Below are positions 25,351-32,013 of a DNA stretch of 32,013 bases, piece by piece. Position 1 is the stretch's first letter. The number at the start of each line of letters is the position of its first letter. Source of the stretch: Rathayibacter rhapontici (lineage in GTDB: Bacteria; Actinomycetota; Actinomycetes; Actinomycetales; Microbacteriaceae); NCBI RefSeq assembly GCF_001995175.1, contig NZ_MUKN01000045.1, positions 1-32,013 on the forward strand, read 5' to 3'. The notes under the pieces are model-generated. The model was given only the letters and a program-made list of their open reading frames with translations, was not told the origin of the DNA and made no database searches. A program made the position numbers and the translations under genes.

Positions 25351-25389
25351 CGTCACGGAGGCGGGCCGCACGCAGTGGCCCGCGCCGCC

Positions 25390-25989
25390 TCAGAGGTACG
25401 AGAGGACGTCCAGGCGGAGCTGCGCGATCACGGCGATCGCGAGGTAGCAGAGCAGTGTGATGAACGGGATCCAGCCGTACGCGCCCGCCGCGAAGCGCCG
25501 AACGGGTGTCGGGACCGGGAACACGCCCTCGCGCAGGTTCCGCAGGGTCACCAGCCAGAAGCCGGGGATCACGACCGCCCAGGTGAGCATGCACCACGGG
25601 CAGAGCGTGCCGAGGAGGAAGACGCTCTGCGTGATCAGCCAGATCACGAAGCCGAGGGCGAGGAGGAAGCCCAGGTTGAAGACCGCCCAGAACCACCGGT
25701 CGAAGCGCGCCCCGGCCAGAAGCCCTGCCCCGACCACGATCGGCGCGATCCACGCCGCCACTCCGATCAGCGGATTCGGGAAGCCGAGGACCGCTCCCTG
25801 AGGCGAGTCCAGATTGGCGCTGCACTGCACGACGATGCTGAAGTCGCACCCCAGCTCGGTCGACGGATCGGTGAGCGCCGCGAACTTGTCCAGCGTCAGA
25901 GCGAATGCCGCGATCCAGCCTGTGATGCCCAGAACGACCAGCAGTACGGCGAACAGGATCGGGCGTCGGGGGGCGGGGGCGTCAGACAC
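25390..25989 (-). CDS. Vitamin K epoxide reductase (VKOR) family membrane protein
   Basis: A bacterial VKOR homologue of 199 residues, an inner-membrane quinone-linked thiol oxidase that in actinobacteria re-oxidises DsbA-like proteins for disulfide formation. Five hydrophobic segments. The loop cysteines are C48 and C56 (GCDFSIVVQCS) and the active site is C130-P-W-C133. A fused thioredoxin domain is absent and no secreted DsbA partner is in the window. The GTG at 25989 is six bases after a GATAAT -10 box, with no ribosome-binding site, so a leaderless mRNA is likely. Convergent with ndk, divergent from rne. Confidence 0.9.
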   Translation of the reverse strand: MSDAPAPRRPILFAVLLVVLGITGWIAAFALTLDKFAALTDPSTELGCDFSIVVQCSANLDSPQGAVLGFPNPLIGVAAWIAPIVVGAGLLAGARFDRWFWAVFNLGFLLALGFVIWLITQSVFLLGTLCPWCMLTWAVVIPGFWLVTLRNLREGVFPVPTPVRRFAAGAYGWIPFITLLCYLAIAVIAQLRLDVLSYL

Positions 25990-25994
25990 CGGGG

Positions 25995-26043
25995 GATTAT
26001 CGCACGGGCCGAATCGGCGCCTCTGGGAATGCGTGCGATAATC
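25995..26043. promoter_or_regulatory. Mirror-symmetric divergent promoters of the VKOR gene and rne
   Basis: An 11-bp perfect inverted repeat (25995-26005 and 26033-26043) in which each arm, read outward, is GTGCGATAATC: an extended -10 (TGC-GATAAT). The left arm drives the VKOR gene with +1 on its GTG, the right arm drives rne with +1 near 26049. The 27 bases between hold no clear -35. Confidence 0.6.
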
Positions 26044-26048
26044 GGAGC

Positions 26049-26365
26049 CGTCGGTCCGGAAGATCCCGCGCCGGCACCAGAAGGTTTACCGGGCGAACAC
26101 CGGGCCACAGGAGATCGACCGCGTTCCGCGAATGGACGCGACGGGTCACCCGCTCCACCACGCTGCGACCGACGGTCGCAGCGAGACGGAGCACGTGTCG
26201 GATAGTCAGTTCCGAGAACGAAGCTGCACCCAGAGTCCTGCGCCACGTGAGCGACCGGACCGGGGGAGCGGAAGGATTCGCGACGGGCCCCACGCGGCCC
26301 CTCGCACGAGGAGAGATCCGGGTAGGAAGGCGCGGCGGACGACCCGGCCGAGGAGTGCACCAGGA
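26049..26365 (+). promoter_or_regulatory. Long 5' leader of rne
   Basis: About 317 nt from the predicted start to the ATG at 26366, with no supported gene. It contains a perfect 10-bp hairpin with a GAC loop (26161-26170 with 26174-26183). RNase E genes elsewhere are autoregulated through long 5' leaders; the same here is inference. Confidence 0.45.
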
Positions 26366-28997
26366 ATGGTGGAAGACAAGAGTTCGAGCGGATCCGATCC
26401 GGACCGCGACGAGCCCCGCAGCGGGGCCAAGAAGATCAGCCGCCTCTTCGGTGGCCGCCGGGCGACCCGGCGGACCGAGTCGAGCGCGCAAGCGACAGGG
26501 GGAACGATCATCGATACCGACGAGACCGACACGACCGTGCAGGAGACGCCGACCGAGGACGCGAGCGGGGCCCAGGGCCCGGCGTCATCCGTCGCGTTCT
26601 TCAACGCCCTGCCCGAGACGCGCCCGGGCAGGAGGACGCGCGTCCCGCCCGCCCGGCGCTGCCGAGCACGTCGCTCCTGTTCCAGCGCCCGAGCTGCCCG
26701 ACTACGTCGAGCTCGCGCCGCTGCCCCCTCGCGGTGCCCCGCTGGGTCTGCGCGAGGAGCGCGAGGCGCCCGCGGAGGAGCAGGGCTCCGTCCGCCGCCG
26801 CTCGCGGCGCCGCACCGGCGAGAGCGACCGCGGCGGCTCGGACGACCCCGAGAACACCGTCGTCCGGGTCCGCCAGCCGCGGGAGCCCCGCGAGCAGCGG
26901 GAGCCCGAGCTGATCACCGAGCCCCAGCGCATCAAGGGATCCACCCGTCTCGAGGCGAAGAAGCAGCGCCGCCGCGACGGCCGCGACGCCGGACGCCGCC
27001 GCACGGTGGTCACCGAGTCCGAGTTCCTCGCCCGCCGCGAGGCCGTCGACCGCGTGATGGTGGTCCGCTCGAAGCAGGACAGCATCCGCATCGGCGTCCT
27101 GGAGGACGGGGTCCTCGCCGAGCACTACGTCGCCCGCTCGCAGGAGGCGTCGCTCATCGGCAACGTCTACCTCGGCCGCGTGCAGAACGTCCTCCCCAGC
27201 ATGGAGGCGGCGTTCGTCGACATCGGACGCGGACGCAACGCCGTCCTCTACTCCGGCGAGGTCGACTGGGACGCCGCGGCGAACCCCGGCGGCCCCCGTC
27301 GCATCGAGCTGGCCCTCAAGCCCGGTGACCGCGTCCTCGTGCAGGTCACGAAGGACCCCGTCGGCCACAAAGGCGCCCGCCTCACGAGCCAGATCTCGCT
27401 CCCGGGCCGCTACCTCGTCTACGTGCCCAACGGCTCGATGAACGGCATCTCCCGCAAGCTCCCCGACACCGAGCGCGCGCGCCTGAAGAAGATCCTCAAG
27501 GAGGTCCTCCCCGAGAACGTCGGCGTCATCGTGCGCACGGCGGCCGAGGGCGCCACCGAGGAGCAGCTGACCGTCGACGTCGAGCGCCTCACCGCGCAGT
27601 GGACGGCCCTCAGCGAGAAGGCCGCGACCGGTCAGGCGCCGGCGCTCCTGCACAGCGAGCCCGACCTGCTGATCAAGATCGTCCGCGACGTCTTCAACGA
27701 GGACTTCGAGAAGATGGTCATCGCCGGCGACGACGCCCGCGAGACCATCGAGCTCTACCTCAGCCAGGTCGCCCCCGACCTGCTCGAGCGTGTGGAGGTG
27801 TACTCGGGCGAGCAGGACGCGTTCGACGAGTTCCGCATCACCGAGCAGATCGAGAAGGCGCTCGAGCGCAAGGTGTGGCTGCCCAGCGGCGGCTCGCTGG
27901 TGATCGACCGCACCGAGGCGATGACCGTCGTCGACGTCAACACGGGCAAGTTCGTCGGCTCCGGCGGCAACCTCGAGGAGACCGTCACCAAGAACAACCT
28001 CGAGGCCGCGGAGGAGATCGTCCGCCAGCTGCGCCTGCGCGACATCGGCGGCATCATCGTGGTCGACTTCATCGACATGGTGCTCGAGTCCAACCGCGAC
28101 CTCGTGCTGCGCCGCCTGGTCGAGTGCCTCAGCCGCGACCGCACGAAGCACCAGGTCGCCGAGGTCACCTCGCTCGGCCTCGTGCAGATGACGCGCAAGA
28201 AGCTCGGCCTGGGCCTGCTCGAGACCTTCAGCGAGAACTGCGAGGTGTGCGCGGGCCGCGGAGTCATCGTGCAGCACGACCCGGTCGTCAAGCACCGCTC
28301 CACCGCCGCCCCGCAGCAGGAGCGCCGCCGCGGCGGCCGCTCGGGCGACAGCGCCCCCGGAGGCACGCCCCGCCAGAACGGGTCCGGCGGCTCCTCGGCC
28401 TCGAACGGCCAGAACGGCTCCGGAGCCAAGAGCGTCAGCACGCACGCCATCACCGAGACGCGAAGAACGCCCTCGCTCAGATCGCGGCGAGCACCATCCA
28501 CCCCGCGAACGTCCGCCAGGCGGCCGAGGAGGCCGCGGCGCTCGTCGACGAGGCCTCGGCCGAGTCGCCCGCACCCAGCCCGCCGAGGCCGGGGAGCAGG
28601 AGCAGGCCGATCAGGCCGCGCCCCGCGAGCAGCCGCGTCGCAGCGAGCGCCCCGCCCGGGGCGAGCGCCGCCGCCGGGGCCGCGACCGCGAGCCGCGTCA
28701 GGAGAGCACGGCCGACGAGACCGCCGAGCAGGCTCCGGTCGAGCAGACCGCCCCGCCCGCGGTCGAGGCACCGGTCGTGCCGATCCTCGACATCCCGATC
28801 CCTCCCGCTCCCGCGACCACCGGGCGCCGAGTGCGCAGCGAGGTCGCCGAGCACCTGCTCGACTCGGTGCTCGACGCCCTCCCGCGCCCAAGCAGCCGGG
28901 CCAGGGCCGCGCCAAGAGCCGCCGGGTGACCACCGCCGCCCTCACGGGCGTCGCGGTCATCCCGGAGCAGACCCCGCGCCGCGCCGAGCAGCAGTAG
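26366..28997 (+). CDS. rne: Ribonuclease E/G, with five -1 frameshifts in its tails
   Basis: Endoribonuclease of RNA decay and rRNA processing. The S1 domain (GNVYLGRVQNVLPSMEAAFVD) begins near 27160. The DNase I-like catalytic part has the Mg-binding aspartates in VVDVNTGKF and IIVVDFIDM, and CEVC is the zinc-link pair (about 28240-28251). These lie in one intact frame. The natural start is probably ATG 26366 (GAGGAG ten bases before), but that frame must shift -1 at about 26627 and again at 26685 to reach the catalytic frame. The C-terminal tail shifts -1 at about 28457, 28567 and 28884, which together return to the original frame and the native stop. The catalytic frame is also open, as a low-quality Arg/Pro-rich reading, back to a GTG at 26247 with no ribosome-binding site. 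Confidence 0.9.
26626..26628 (+). other. rne frameshift site 1 (one G missing)
   Basis: The frame from ATG 26366 is good to ALPETRP; after the GGG run it gives AGG-AGG codons, while the next frame gives QEDARPARPALPSTSLLFQ. Adding one G to the run joins them. Confidence 0.8.
26684..26686 (+). other. rne frameshift site 2 (one G missing)
   Basis: STSLLFQ must pass to APELPDYVELAPL. CAGCGCCC is read where CAGGCGCCC is needed. Confidence 0.8.
28455..28458 (+). other. rne frameshift site 3 (one G missing)
   Basis: THAITE passes to DAKNALAQIAASTIHPA only if GAGAC is restored to GAGGAC. Confidence 0.85.
28565..28568 (+). other. rne frameshift site 4 (one G missing)
   Basis: DEASAES passes to ARTQPAEAGEQEQADQ if TCGCCC is restored to TCGGCCC. 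The following frame has strongly G/C-ending codons to 28883. Confidence 0.75.
28883..28885 (+). other. rne frameshift site 5 (one G missing)
   Basis: LLDSVLDALP passes to APKQPGQGRAKSRRVTTAA if CCCGCGCCC is restored to CCCGGCGCCC, leading to the stop at 28995-28997. Confidence 0.85.
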
Positions 28998-29013
28998 CGG
29001 CCGCGCGGTCGGA

Positions 29014-29325
29014 TCAGTGGGGCCCGGTGCCCGGCGGGAGCCGGCGCCGGGCCCTCTCCGTCTCCCGGTCCCGGCCCTTCACGCGCAGACCGCTGCTGCG
29101 GAGCCGCTCGACGAGCTCGCGCGCGCCGACGGGGATCGCTCCCGCGGCGAGCAGCTCCGCGCGGCGCTCCTGGGGGACGTCGTAGTGGTCGAGGTCGAAG
29201 CTGCGCTCGGGCACCCCGGTCCGGCGGGCGAACGCGTGCAGCTCCTCCAGCGACTCGTCGCTGACCAGGTGCGCCCAGAGCGTGTCGTGGGCGGGCCACC
29301 GTGCCGCGTCGAGAAGGATCGCCAT
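29014..29325 (-). CDS. DUF4031 domain protein
   Basis: A 103-residue soluble protein of unknown function. It has the family's N-terminal MAILLDAARWPAHDTLWAHLVSD, then FDLDHYDVPQERRAELLAAGA, and a basic C-terminus. The ATG at 29325 is six bases after a TACGAT -10 on the minus strand, so the mRNA is probably leaderless. Its 3' end overlaps the hairpin that terminates rne. Convergent with rne and divergent from rplU. Confidence 0.88.
   Translation of the reverse strand: MAILLDAARWPAHDTLWAHLVSDESLEELHAFARRTGVPERSFDLDHYDVPQERRAELLAAGAIPVGARELVERLRSSGLRVKGRDRETERARRRLPPGTGPH
29020..29054. terminator. Terminator between rne and the DUF4031 gene
   Basis: GGGCCCGGTGCC (29020-29031) pairs with 29043-29054 (one G-T pair). 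It starts 23 bases after the rne stop and includes the last DUF4031 codons. Confidence 0.6.
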
Positions 29326-29331
29326 CCGATG

Positions 29332-29337
29332 ATCGTA
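29332..29337 (-). promoter_or_regulatory. -10 box of a likely leaderless promoter for the DUF4031 gene
   Basis: TACGAT, then CATCGG, then ATG at 29325, the same six-base geometry seen at four other genes here. Confidence 0.5.
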
Positions 29338-29435
29338 GGCGGCGCGCCTGCCGGTCCGGCCCGCCGCAGTCCACTATCGTGACGGGGTCGTCGGATCGGG
29401 GGCGCCGTGCCGCGAGGCCGTGCACCCGTGCGACA

Positions 29436-29453
29436 CCCGCTCTCCGGAGCGGG
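29436..29453 (+). terminator. Small hairpin upstream of the rplU promoter
   Basis: CCCGCTC and GAGCGGG around a TCCG loop, followed by CGTTT, whose T residues are also the start of the rplU -35. It may block read-through into the rplU promoter. Confidence 0.45.
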
Positions 29454-29456
29454 CGT

Positions 29457-29485
29457 TTGACCGTCGAGCTCCCATCCCGTACTCT
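29457..29485 (+). promoter_or_regulatory. rplU-rpmA-obg promoter
   Basis: TTGACC, exactly 17 bases, then TACTCT. This is the best -35/-10 match in the window, as expected for a ribosomal-protein operon. Predicted start near 29492. Confidence 0.75.
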
Positions 29486-29491
29486 TGACCG

Positions 29492-29685
29492 TTGGTGTGG
29501 CGCGATCCATGTGCTCACGCAGATTTCCGTCGTCGCCCGTCTCCTCACGGAGAGCGGGACGCGGTACCGGTTCCCTCGTTCGGTGTGGGAGACGGGAAAG
29601 AAACGGGGCCCCGCCCCTTCCATACAAGCCCCGGGCGGCGCCGTCTCACGACAGCGCCCGTCCAGACGAGAAACAGGTACGAGAA
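29492..29685 (+). promoter_or_regulatory. Leader of the rplU operon
   Basis: About 194 nt with no convincing gene. It contains complementary GC-rich runs (such as CGGGGCCCCG near 29604 and GGGCGGCGCCGTC near 29633) that could form competing hairpins. No known leader motif was recognised. Confidence 0.4.
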
Positions 29686-29994
29686 GTGGTTTACGCAGTT
29701 GTGCGCGCCGGCGGTCGGCAGGAGAAGGTCGAGGTCGGCACCATCGTGACGATGGACCGCGTCAAGGCCGACGAGAACGGCACCGTGCAGCTGGCTGCCG
29801 TGCTCCTCGTCGACGGAGACTCGATCACCTCGGACGCCTCGGCGCTCGAGAAGGTCTCGGTCACCGCGGAGGTGCTCGAAGAGCTCCGCGGCCCGAAGAT
29901 CGTCATCCAGAAGTTCAAGAACAAGACCGGCTACAAGAAGCGCCAGGGGCACCGTCAGGAGCTCACGCGCGTGAAGGTCACTGGCATCAAGTAA
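29686..29994 (+). CDS. rplU: 50S ribosomal protein L21
   Basis: A 23S-rRNA-binding large-subunit protein of 102 residues, the normal length. [16 protein letters not shown] at the N-terminus and [15 protein letters not shown] at the C-terminus are the family signatures. The GTG at 29686 gives the standard N-terminus; the frame is open further upstream, but that part is the leader. First gene of the rplU-rpmA-obg operon. Confidence 0.96.
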   Translation: MVYAVVRAGGRQEKVEVGTIVTMDRVKADENGTVQLAAVLLVDGDSITSDASALEKVSVTAEVLEELRGPKIVIQKFKNKTGYKKRQGHRQELTRVKVTGIK

Positions 29995-30073
29995 CCGCTG
30001 ACCGCGGAGCGAGCCATCGCACCGCGGATGTTCAGCACGGGGCTGCGGCCCCCCGGTCTCGAGGAGATGAGAA

Positions 30074-30331
30074 ATGGCACACAAGAAGGGCGCGAGCTCC
30101 ACTCGCAACGGTCGTGACTCGAACGCGCAGCGTCTCGGCGTCAAGCGCTTCGGCGGTCAGGTCGTGAACGCCGGCGAGATCATCGTCCGCCAGCGCGGCA
30201 CGCACTTCCACCCCGGCGCCAACGTCGGACGCGGCGGGGACGACACCCTGTTCGCCCTGTCGGCCGGTGCGGTCGAGTTCGGCACCAAGGGCGGCCGCAA
30301 GGTCGTCAACATCGTGGCGGCCGCCCAGTAG
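30074..30331 (+). CDS. rpmA: 50S ribosomal protein L27
   Basis: 85 residues. The N-terminus [16 protein letters not shown] reaches the peptidyl-transferase centre; no extra processed extension as in Firmicutes is present. GAGGAG lies eight bases before the ATG. A small GGGGC/GCCCC hairpin (30039-30052) is in the gap after rplU. Confidence 0.97.
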   Translation: MAHKKGASSTRNGRDSNAQRLGVKRFGGQVVNAGEIIVRQRGTHFHPGANVGRGGDDTLFALSAGAVEFGTKGGRKVVNIVAAAQ

Positions 30332-30362
30332 GGTCGGTCTCCTCGGCCGAGCAGGCACAGGA

Positions 30363-30394
30363 CGCAAGGGGCGGGCTTCGGCTCGCCCCTTGCG
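30363..30394 (+). terminator. UUCG-capped hairpin between rpmA and obg
   Basis: A 14-bp stem (30363-30376 with 30381-30394, one G-T pair) closed by C-TTCG-G, the very stable tetraloop. There is no U-run and no clear promoter behind it, so it may attenuate obg or protect the upstream mRNA end. Confidence 0.7.
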
Positions 30395-30470
30395 CGTTGC
30401 AGCGGCCTGCCGGCCTCCGGCGCACGGGAACCCCGGCGCCCCCACTCCCGATCGGACGGACAGAACAACC

Positions 30471-32006
30471 ATGGTCACCTTCGTCGACAACGTCACGCTG
30501 CACCTGCGTGCCGGCCACGGCGGGAACGGCTGCGTCTCCGTCCGCCGCGAGAAGTTCAAGCCGCTCGCCGGCCCCGACGGCGGCAACGGCGGTCACGGCG
30601 GCGACATCGTCCTCGTCGCGGACCCGCAGGTCACGACGCTCCTGGCCTACCACCGCCACCCGCACCAGTCCTCCGAGAACGGCGGGCCCGGGATGGGCGA
30701 CCACCGCGCCGGAGGCAACGGGGAGCTCCTCGAGCTGACCGTCCCGGTCGGCACCGTCGTGAAGTCGCCCGACGGCGAGCAGCTCATCGACATGGACGAG
30801 CCGGGTCTGCGCTTCGTCATCGCGCCGGGCGGTCAGGGCGGTCTGGGCAACGCGTCGCTCGCGACCACGAAGCGCAAGGCCCCCGGTTTCGCGCTGCTCG
30901 GCACCCCGGGCTGGGAGGGCGACGTCGTCCTCGAGCTCAAGACCGTCGCCGACGTCGCACTCGTCGGGTTCCCGTCCGCGGGCAAGTCGAGCCTCGTCGC
31001 CGCCATCTCCGCGGCGAAGCCGAAGATCGCCGACTACCCGTTCACCACGCTCGCCCCGAACCTCGGCGTCGTGCAGGCGGGGGAGTCGCGCTACACCGTC
31101 GCCGACGTGCCCGGCCTCATCGAGGGCGCGAGCGAGGGCAAGGGCCTCGGTCTCGAGTTCCTCCGCCACGTCGAGCGCTGCACCGCGCTGGTGCACGTGC
31201 TGGACTGCGCCACGCTCGAGCCGGGCCGCGACCCCCTCACCGACCTGGACGTCATCCTCGGCGAGCTGGCCGCCTACCCGGTCGGCGACGGCCAGGTGCC
31301 GCTGCTCGAGCGCCCTCAGCTGATCGCCCTCAACAAGGTCGACGTCCCCGAGGCCCAGGAGCTCGCCGCGTTCGTGCGCGCCGACCTCGAGGCCCGCGGC
31401 TACCGCGTCTTCGAGATCTCGACCGTCAGCCACGCGGGTCTTCGTCAGCTGACGTTCGCCCTGGCCGAGATCGTCGAGCAGCACCGCTCGGAGCTCGCCG
31501 CGGCGCCCCAGGTGGAGCGGATCACCATCCGACCCCGCGCGGTGGACGAGAAGGACTTCGAGATCCGCGTCGAGGGCGGCTCGTACGGCAACATCTACCG
31601 CGTCCTGGGCACCAAGCCGGTGCGCTGGGTAGCGCAGACCGACTTCACCAACGACGAGGCCGTCGGCTTCCTCGCCGACCGGCTCGCGAAGCTGGGCGTC
31701 GAGAACGGGCTGTTCGCGGCGGGAGCGGTCGCCGGCTCGACCGTCGTGATCGGCCGGGGCGACGGGGTCGTCTTCGACTGGGAGCCCACCCTCACCTCCA
31801 CGGCCGAGCTCCTGACGGCGCCCCGCGGCACCGACGTGCGGCTCGAGGACAACCGCCGCAAGACGCGCAACGAGCGTCGCGACGAGTACTTCGAGCGGAT
31901 GGACGCCAAGGCCGAGGCCCGCGCCGAGCTCGAGCGCGAGCGCCTGGGCGGAGTGTGGCGCGTCTCCGACGAGGACGACGCCGTCGACGCCGACCCCGAG
32001 GACTGA
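30471..32006 (+). CDS. obg: GTPase Obg (CgtA)
   Basis: Ribosome-assembly and stress GTPase of 511 residues. The glycine-rich Obg fold spans about 1-158 ([24 protein letters not shown]). The G domain has G1 GFPSAGKS at 166-173, G3 DVPG at 212-215 and G4 NKVD at 288-291. The OCT domain follows at about 345-425, and an acidic/basic tail ends [11 protein letters not shown]. The ATG at 30471 gives the standard N-terminus. Third gene after rplU and rpmA, the usual bacterial order. Confidence 0.96.
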   Translation: MVTFVDNVTLHLRAGHGGNGCVSVRREKFKPLAGPDGGNGGHGGDIVLVADPQVTTLLAYHRHPHQSSENGGPGMGDHRAGGNGELLELTVPVGTVVKSPDGEQLIDMDEPGLRFVIAPGGQGGLGNASLATTKRKAPGFALLGTPGWEGDVVLELKTVADVALVGFPSAGKSSLVAAISAAKPKIADYPFTTLAPNLGVVQAGESRYTVADVPGLIEGASEGKGLGLEFLRHVERCTALVHVLDCATLEPGRDPLTDLDVILGELAAYPVGDGQVPLLERPQLIALNKVDVPEAQELAAFVRADLEARGYRVFEISTVSHAGLRQLTFALAEIVEQHRSELAAAPQVERITIRPRAVDEKDFEIRVEGGSYGNIYRVLGTKPVRWVAQTDFTNDEAVGFLADRLAKLGVENGLFAAGAVAGSTVVIGRGDGVVFDWEPTLTSTAELLTAPRGTDVRLEDNRRKTRNERRDEYFERMDAKAEARAELERERLGGVWRVSDEDDAVDADPED

Positions 32007-32013
32007 CGGACGG

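Larger units (their letters stand above)
24962..25389. other. Intergenic region with hairpins and repeats, no gene
   Basis: No ORF here is convincing. It holds the right arm of the ndk hairpin, a 9-bp hairpin (24996-25017), an 11-bp hairpin (25072-25099), a 13-bp hairpin (25127-25167), and two 44-base repeat copies (25240-25283 and 25307-25350). It separates convergent ndk and the VKOR gene. Confidence 0.7.

Noticed and set aside
26366..28997. Programmed ribosomal frameshifting in rne
   Set aside because: Five separate -1 changes with no slippery heptamers or conserved structures; simple base loss explains all of them.
1..32013. Defence, secretion, biosynthetic or mobile system
   Set aside because: No transposase, integrase, nuclease-defence, phage or biosynthetic core gene is present; gene order is the conserved actinobacterial core.

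Overview
The window is high-GC actinobacterial chromosome, most likely from the Microbacteriaceae (a Rathayibacter/Clavibacter/Curtobacterium-like organism). The grounds are very high GC with almost all codons ending in G or C, many GTG starts, TANNNT -10 boxes, a mycothiol-type thioredoxin-fold nitroreductase, a translational ileS T-box, a DUF4233 gene between folC and ndk, and a pair of repeats of a type I recall from this family. Gene content and order follow the conserved block seen in Mycobacterium tuberculosis from Rv2466c down to obg (Rv2440c), with lineage-specific insertions.

Layout: (1) 65-3643, mycothiol-dependent nitroreductase homologue, rpiB, nei-type glycosylase and a YtcJ-like amidohydrolase, closed by a strong bidirectional terminator shared with a convergent dps. 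(2) 4447-7122, a sensor kinase/response regulator pair and a gamma-carbonic-anhydrase-like protein. (3) 7173-12165, tRNA-Gly(UCC) on the minus strand, then tRNA-Pro(UGG), tig, clpP1-clpP2 and clpX: the cell's chaperone/protease core, with two probable ClgR boxes before clpP1. (4) 12275-15847, a BenE-type transporter, an M3 metallopeptidase and a small unknown protein. (5) 15907-24961, valS and a TetR regulator (minus), then the T-box controlled ileS-folC-DUF4233-ndk operon. (6) 24962-25389, an intergenic region rich in hairpins and repeats. (7) 25390-32006, a VKOR membrane protein, divergent rne, a DUF4031 gene, and the rplU-rpmA-obg operon.

As written, two essential genes are broken by single-base losses. 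ileS has lost one base inside its HIGH-like motif. rne has five -1 shifts confined to its low-complexity N- and C-terminal tails. All six are losses of one G or C from a short G/C run, which suggests read or assembly error, although the clustering in the rne tails deserves a check.

I found no undescribed multi-gene system, mobile element, prophage or CRISPR array; this is largely ordinary core genome. The most interesting signals are regulatory: five genes with identical leaderless geometry (-10 hexamer, six bases, start codon), a mirror-symmetric divergent promoter between the VKOR gene and rne, tandem ClgR-like boxes 31 bp apart, a 20-bp perfect inverted repeat that puts the ndk stop codon in its apical loop, and an apparent ATC start in the BenE gene.
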